Shown here piece after piece: positions 13,894-14,857 of a DNA stretch of 14,857 nucleotides (the first letter of the stretch is position 1; each line of letters opens with the position of its first letter). The stretch is taken from contig JAJAYU010000401.1 of assembly GCA_026786125.1 (NCBI GenBank), positions 1-14,857 on the forward strand, read 5' to 3'. Below the pieces are notes generated by a model. It worked only from the letters and a program-made list of their open reading frames with translations. It was not told the origin of the DNA and did not search any database. The DNA comes from Chamaesiphon sp. Lineage in GTDB: Bacteria; Cyanobacteriota; Cyanobacteriia; Cyanobacteriales; Chamaesiphonaceae. The position numbers were made by a program, and so were the translations under genes.

Positions 13894-14857
13894 GTGTTAA
13901 AGGCAGTCAAAGTCCGAATCTATCCCAGTGAAGAACAACAGAGTCATCTAGCGCAAGCTTTTGGTTGTGTTCGTTGGGTGTGGAATCAGTCATTAGCTAC
14001 CATGTCCCAGACTTATAAAGAGACTGGGAAGGGTATCTCTGCTTTGACGATGAAGAAACAGATTCCAGTCTGGAAAACTGAGTTTGAATGGCTCAAGGAG
14101 TGTTACTCTCAATGCCTCCAATCTTCGGTGCTGAATCTGTCTCAAGCGTTTATCAACTTCTTTGATGGTCGCACTAGGTATCCAACTTTTAAGAAGCGCC
14201 ACGGCAAGCAATCGATCCAATTCCCGCAGAACGTTAAAGTTCTCGGTGGTGAATAGATTAAATTCCCTGGCAATCTTGGAGTAGTTCGCGCTAAAATTCA
14301 TCGGGAGTTGGTGGGTAGTGTGAAAACTGTTACGGTATCCAAGATGCCTGATGGTCGCTACTACGCATCACTATTGATGGATGATGGGACTGAAAAACCA
14401 GCCACGAACGAGAGTGGTAAAGCAATCGGGATCGATCTAGGTCTACTCGATTTTGTTGTCACATCAGAAGGATCTAAGTACCAGAACCCCCGACATCTTA
14501 AAAAGCATGAGCGCAACTTAAAACGAAAACAGTGTAAGTTATCTCGCAAAAAAGATAAGACAACTAACAAGCGACGTAAAGCTAAATTGGCGGTTGCCAA
14601 AATCCATGCCAGAATCGCTAGAGTACGCGCGGATTTCCGACATAAACTATCCCGTAAGATAGTCGATAAAAACCAAATCATTGTCGTAGAAAATCTGGCA
14701 GTAAAGAACATGGTAAAGAATCATTGCCTCGCTAAATCCATCAGCGATGCTGGATGGGGAATGTTTTGTACGATGCTCAAATACAAGGCAGAAGCAGAAG
14801 GGAAAGTATACCTAGAAGTAGGTCGATTCTTTCCGTCGTCGCACCTTTGTTCTGAGA
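13894..14857 (+). pseudogene. tnpB: IS200/IS605-family TnpB, in-frame stop, truncated by window end
   Basis: TnpB is the RNA-guided nuclease of IS200/IS605-type elements. The family N-terminus (LKAVKVRIYPSEEQ) points to the GTG at 13894; the open frame extends to a TTG at 13849, but those residues are not family-like. Numbering from GTG: N-terminal region with WVWNQSL near 27-33, an in-frame TAG at codon 121 (14254-14256), then the same frame continues intact. It carries RuvC-I GIDLGL with catalytic D181, RuvC-II VVENLA with E266, and the first cysteine of the zinc finger (PSSHLCSE, C319) just before the window ends. RuvC-III and the rest of the zinc finger lie outside. Only the single nonsense codon separates this from a normal gene, so inactivation is recent, or the base is a sequencing error or suppressed. 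No tnpA is visible in this window. Confidence 0.88.
13894..14857 (+). mobile_element. Part of an IS200/IS605-type (IS1341-like) element
   Basis: The element is recognised by its tnpB only. The left boundary is not defined, because the hairpins upstream may or may not belong to it, and the right end is beyond the window. Confidence 0.6.

Overview
The window looks like chromosomal DNA from a cyanobacterium. The short palindrome CGATCG and its overlaps (GATCGATC, CGATCGAT) recur throughout, which resembles the HIP1-type repeats of that phylum. Heptanucleotide STRR-like repeats (TGATAAT units) are present, and PyrB, the Rieske protein and the very long SNF2 ATPase look cyanobacterial. I cannot name a genus from the sequence alone.

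Left part (149-3596, minus strand): a compact three-gene cluster transcribed as a Dam/D12-class adenine-N6 methyltransferase, an overlapping HNH endonuclease with an extra zinc ribbon, and, 51 bases further on, a KAP-like P-loop NTPase. The first two look like a Type II restriction-modification pair. The NTPase sits where an accessory or independent defence effector would be and is visibly AT-rich. Centre-left (3617-4575): a small putative membrane protein, a 58-residue zinc-ribbon protein on the opposite strand, a pair of inverted heptamer-repeat arms, and a soluble Rieske [2Fe-2S] protein.

Centre (4576-10206, plus strand): a structured leader (terminator-like hairpin with a competing arm, then two further hairpins next to the ribosome binding site), followed by pyrB (aspartate carbamoyltransferase) and a 1414-residue SNF2-family ATPase starting 37 bases after it. 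These are the ordinary core-like genes of the window.

Right part: an AT-rich two-gene cassette (10286-12555). It holds an unrecognised alpha-helical protein interrupted by one in-frame TGA, overlapping by one base an ORC/CDC6-like P-loop ATPase with a helix-hairpin-helix-like C-terminus. This is the best candidate here for a poorly described system, probably defence-like and probably now damaged. It converges on a GT-B glycosyltransferase (12580-13575, minus). The window ends in an IS200/IS605-type tnpB, also interrupted by one in-frame stop (TAG) and cut by the window edge. A hairpin resembling an IS605 right end/omega RNA and a perfect 20-bp inverted repeat lie just upstream of it.

All assignments come from reading motifs by eye. 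No database search, structure prediction or base-composition program was run.
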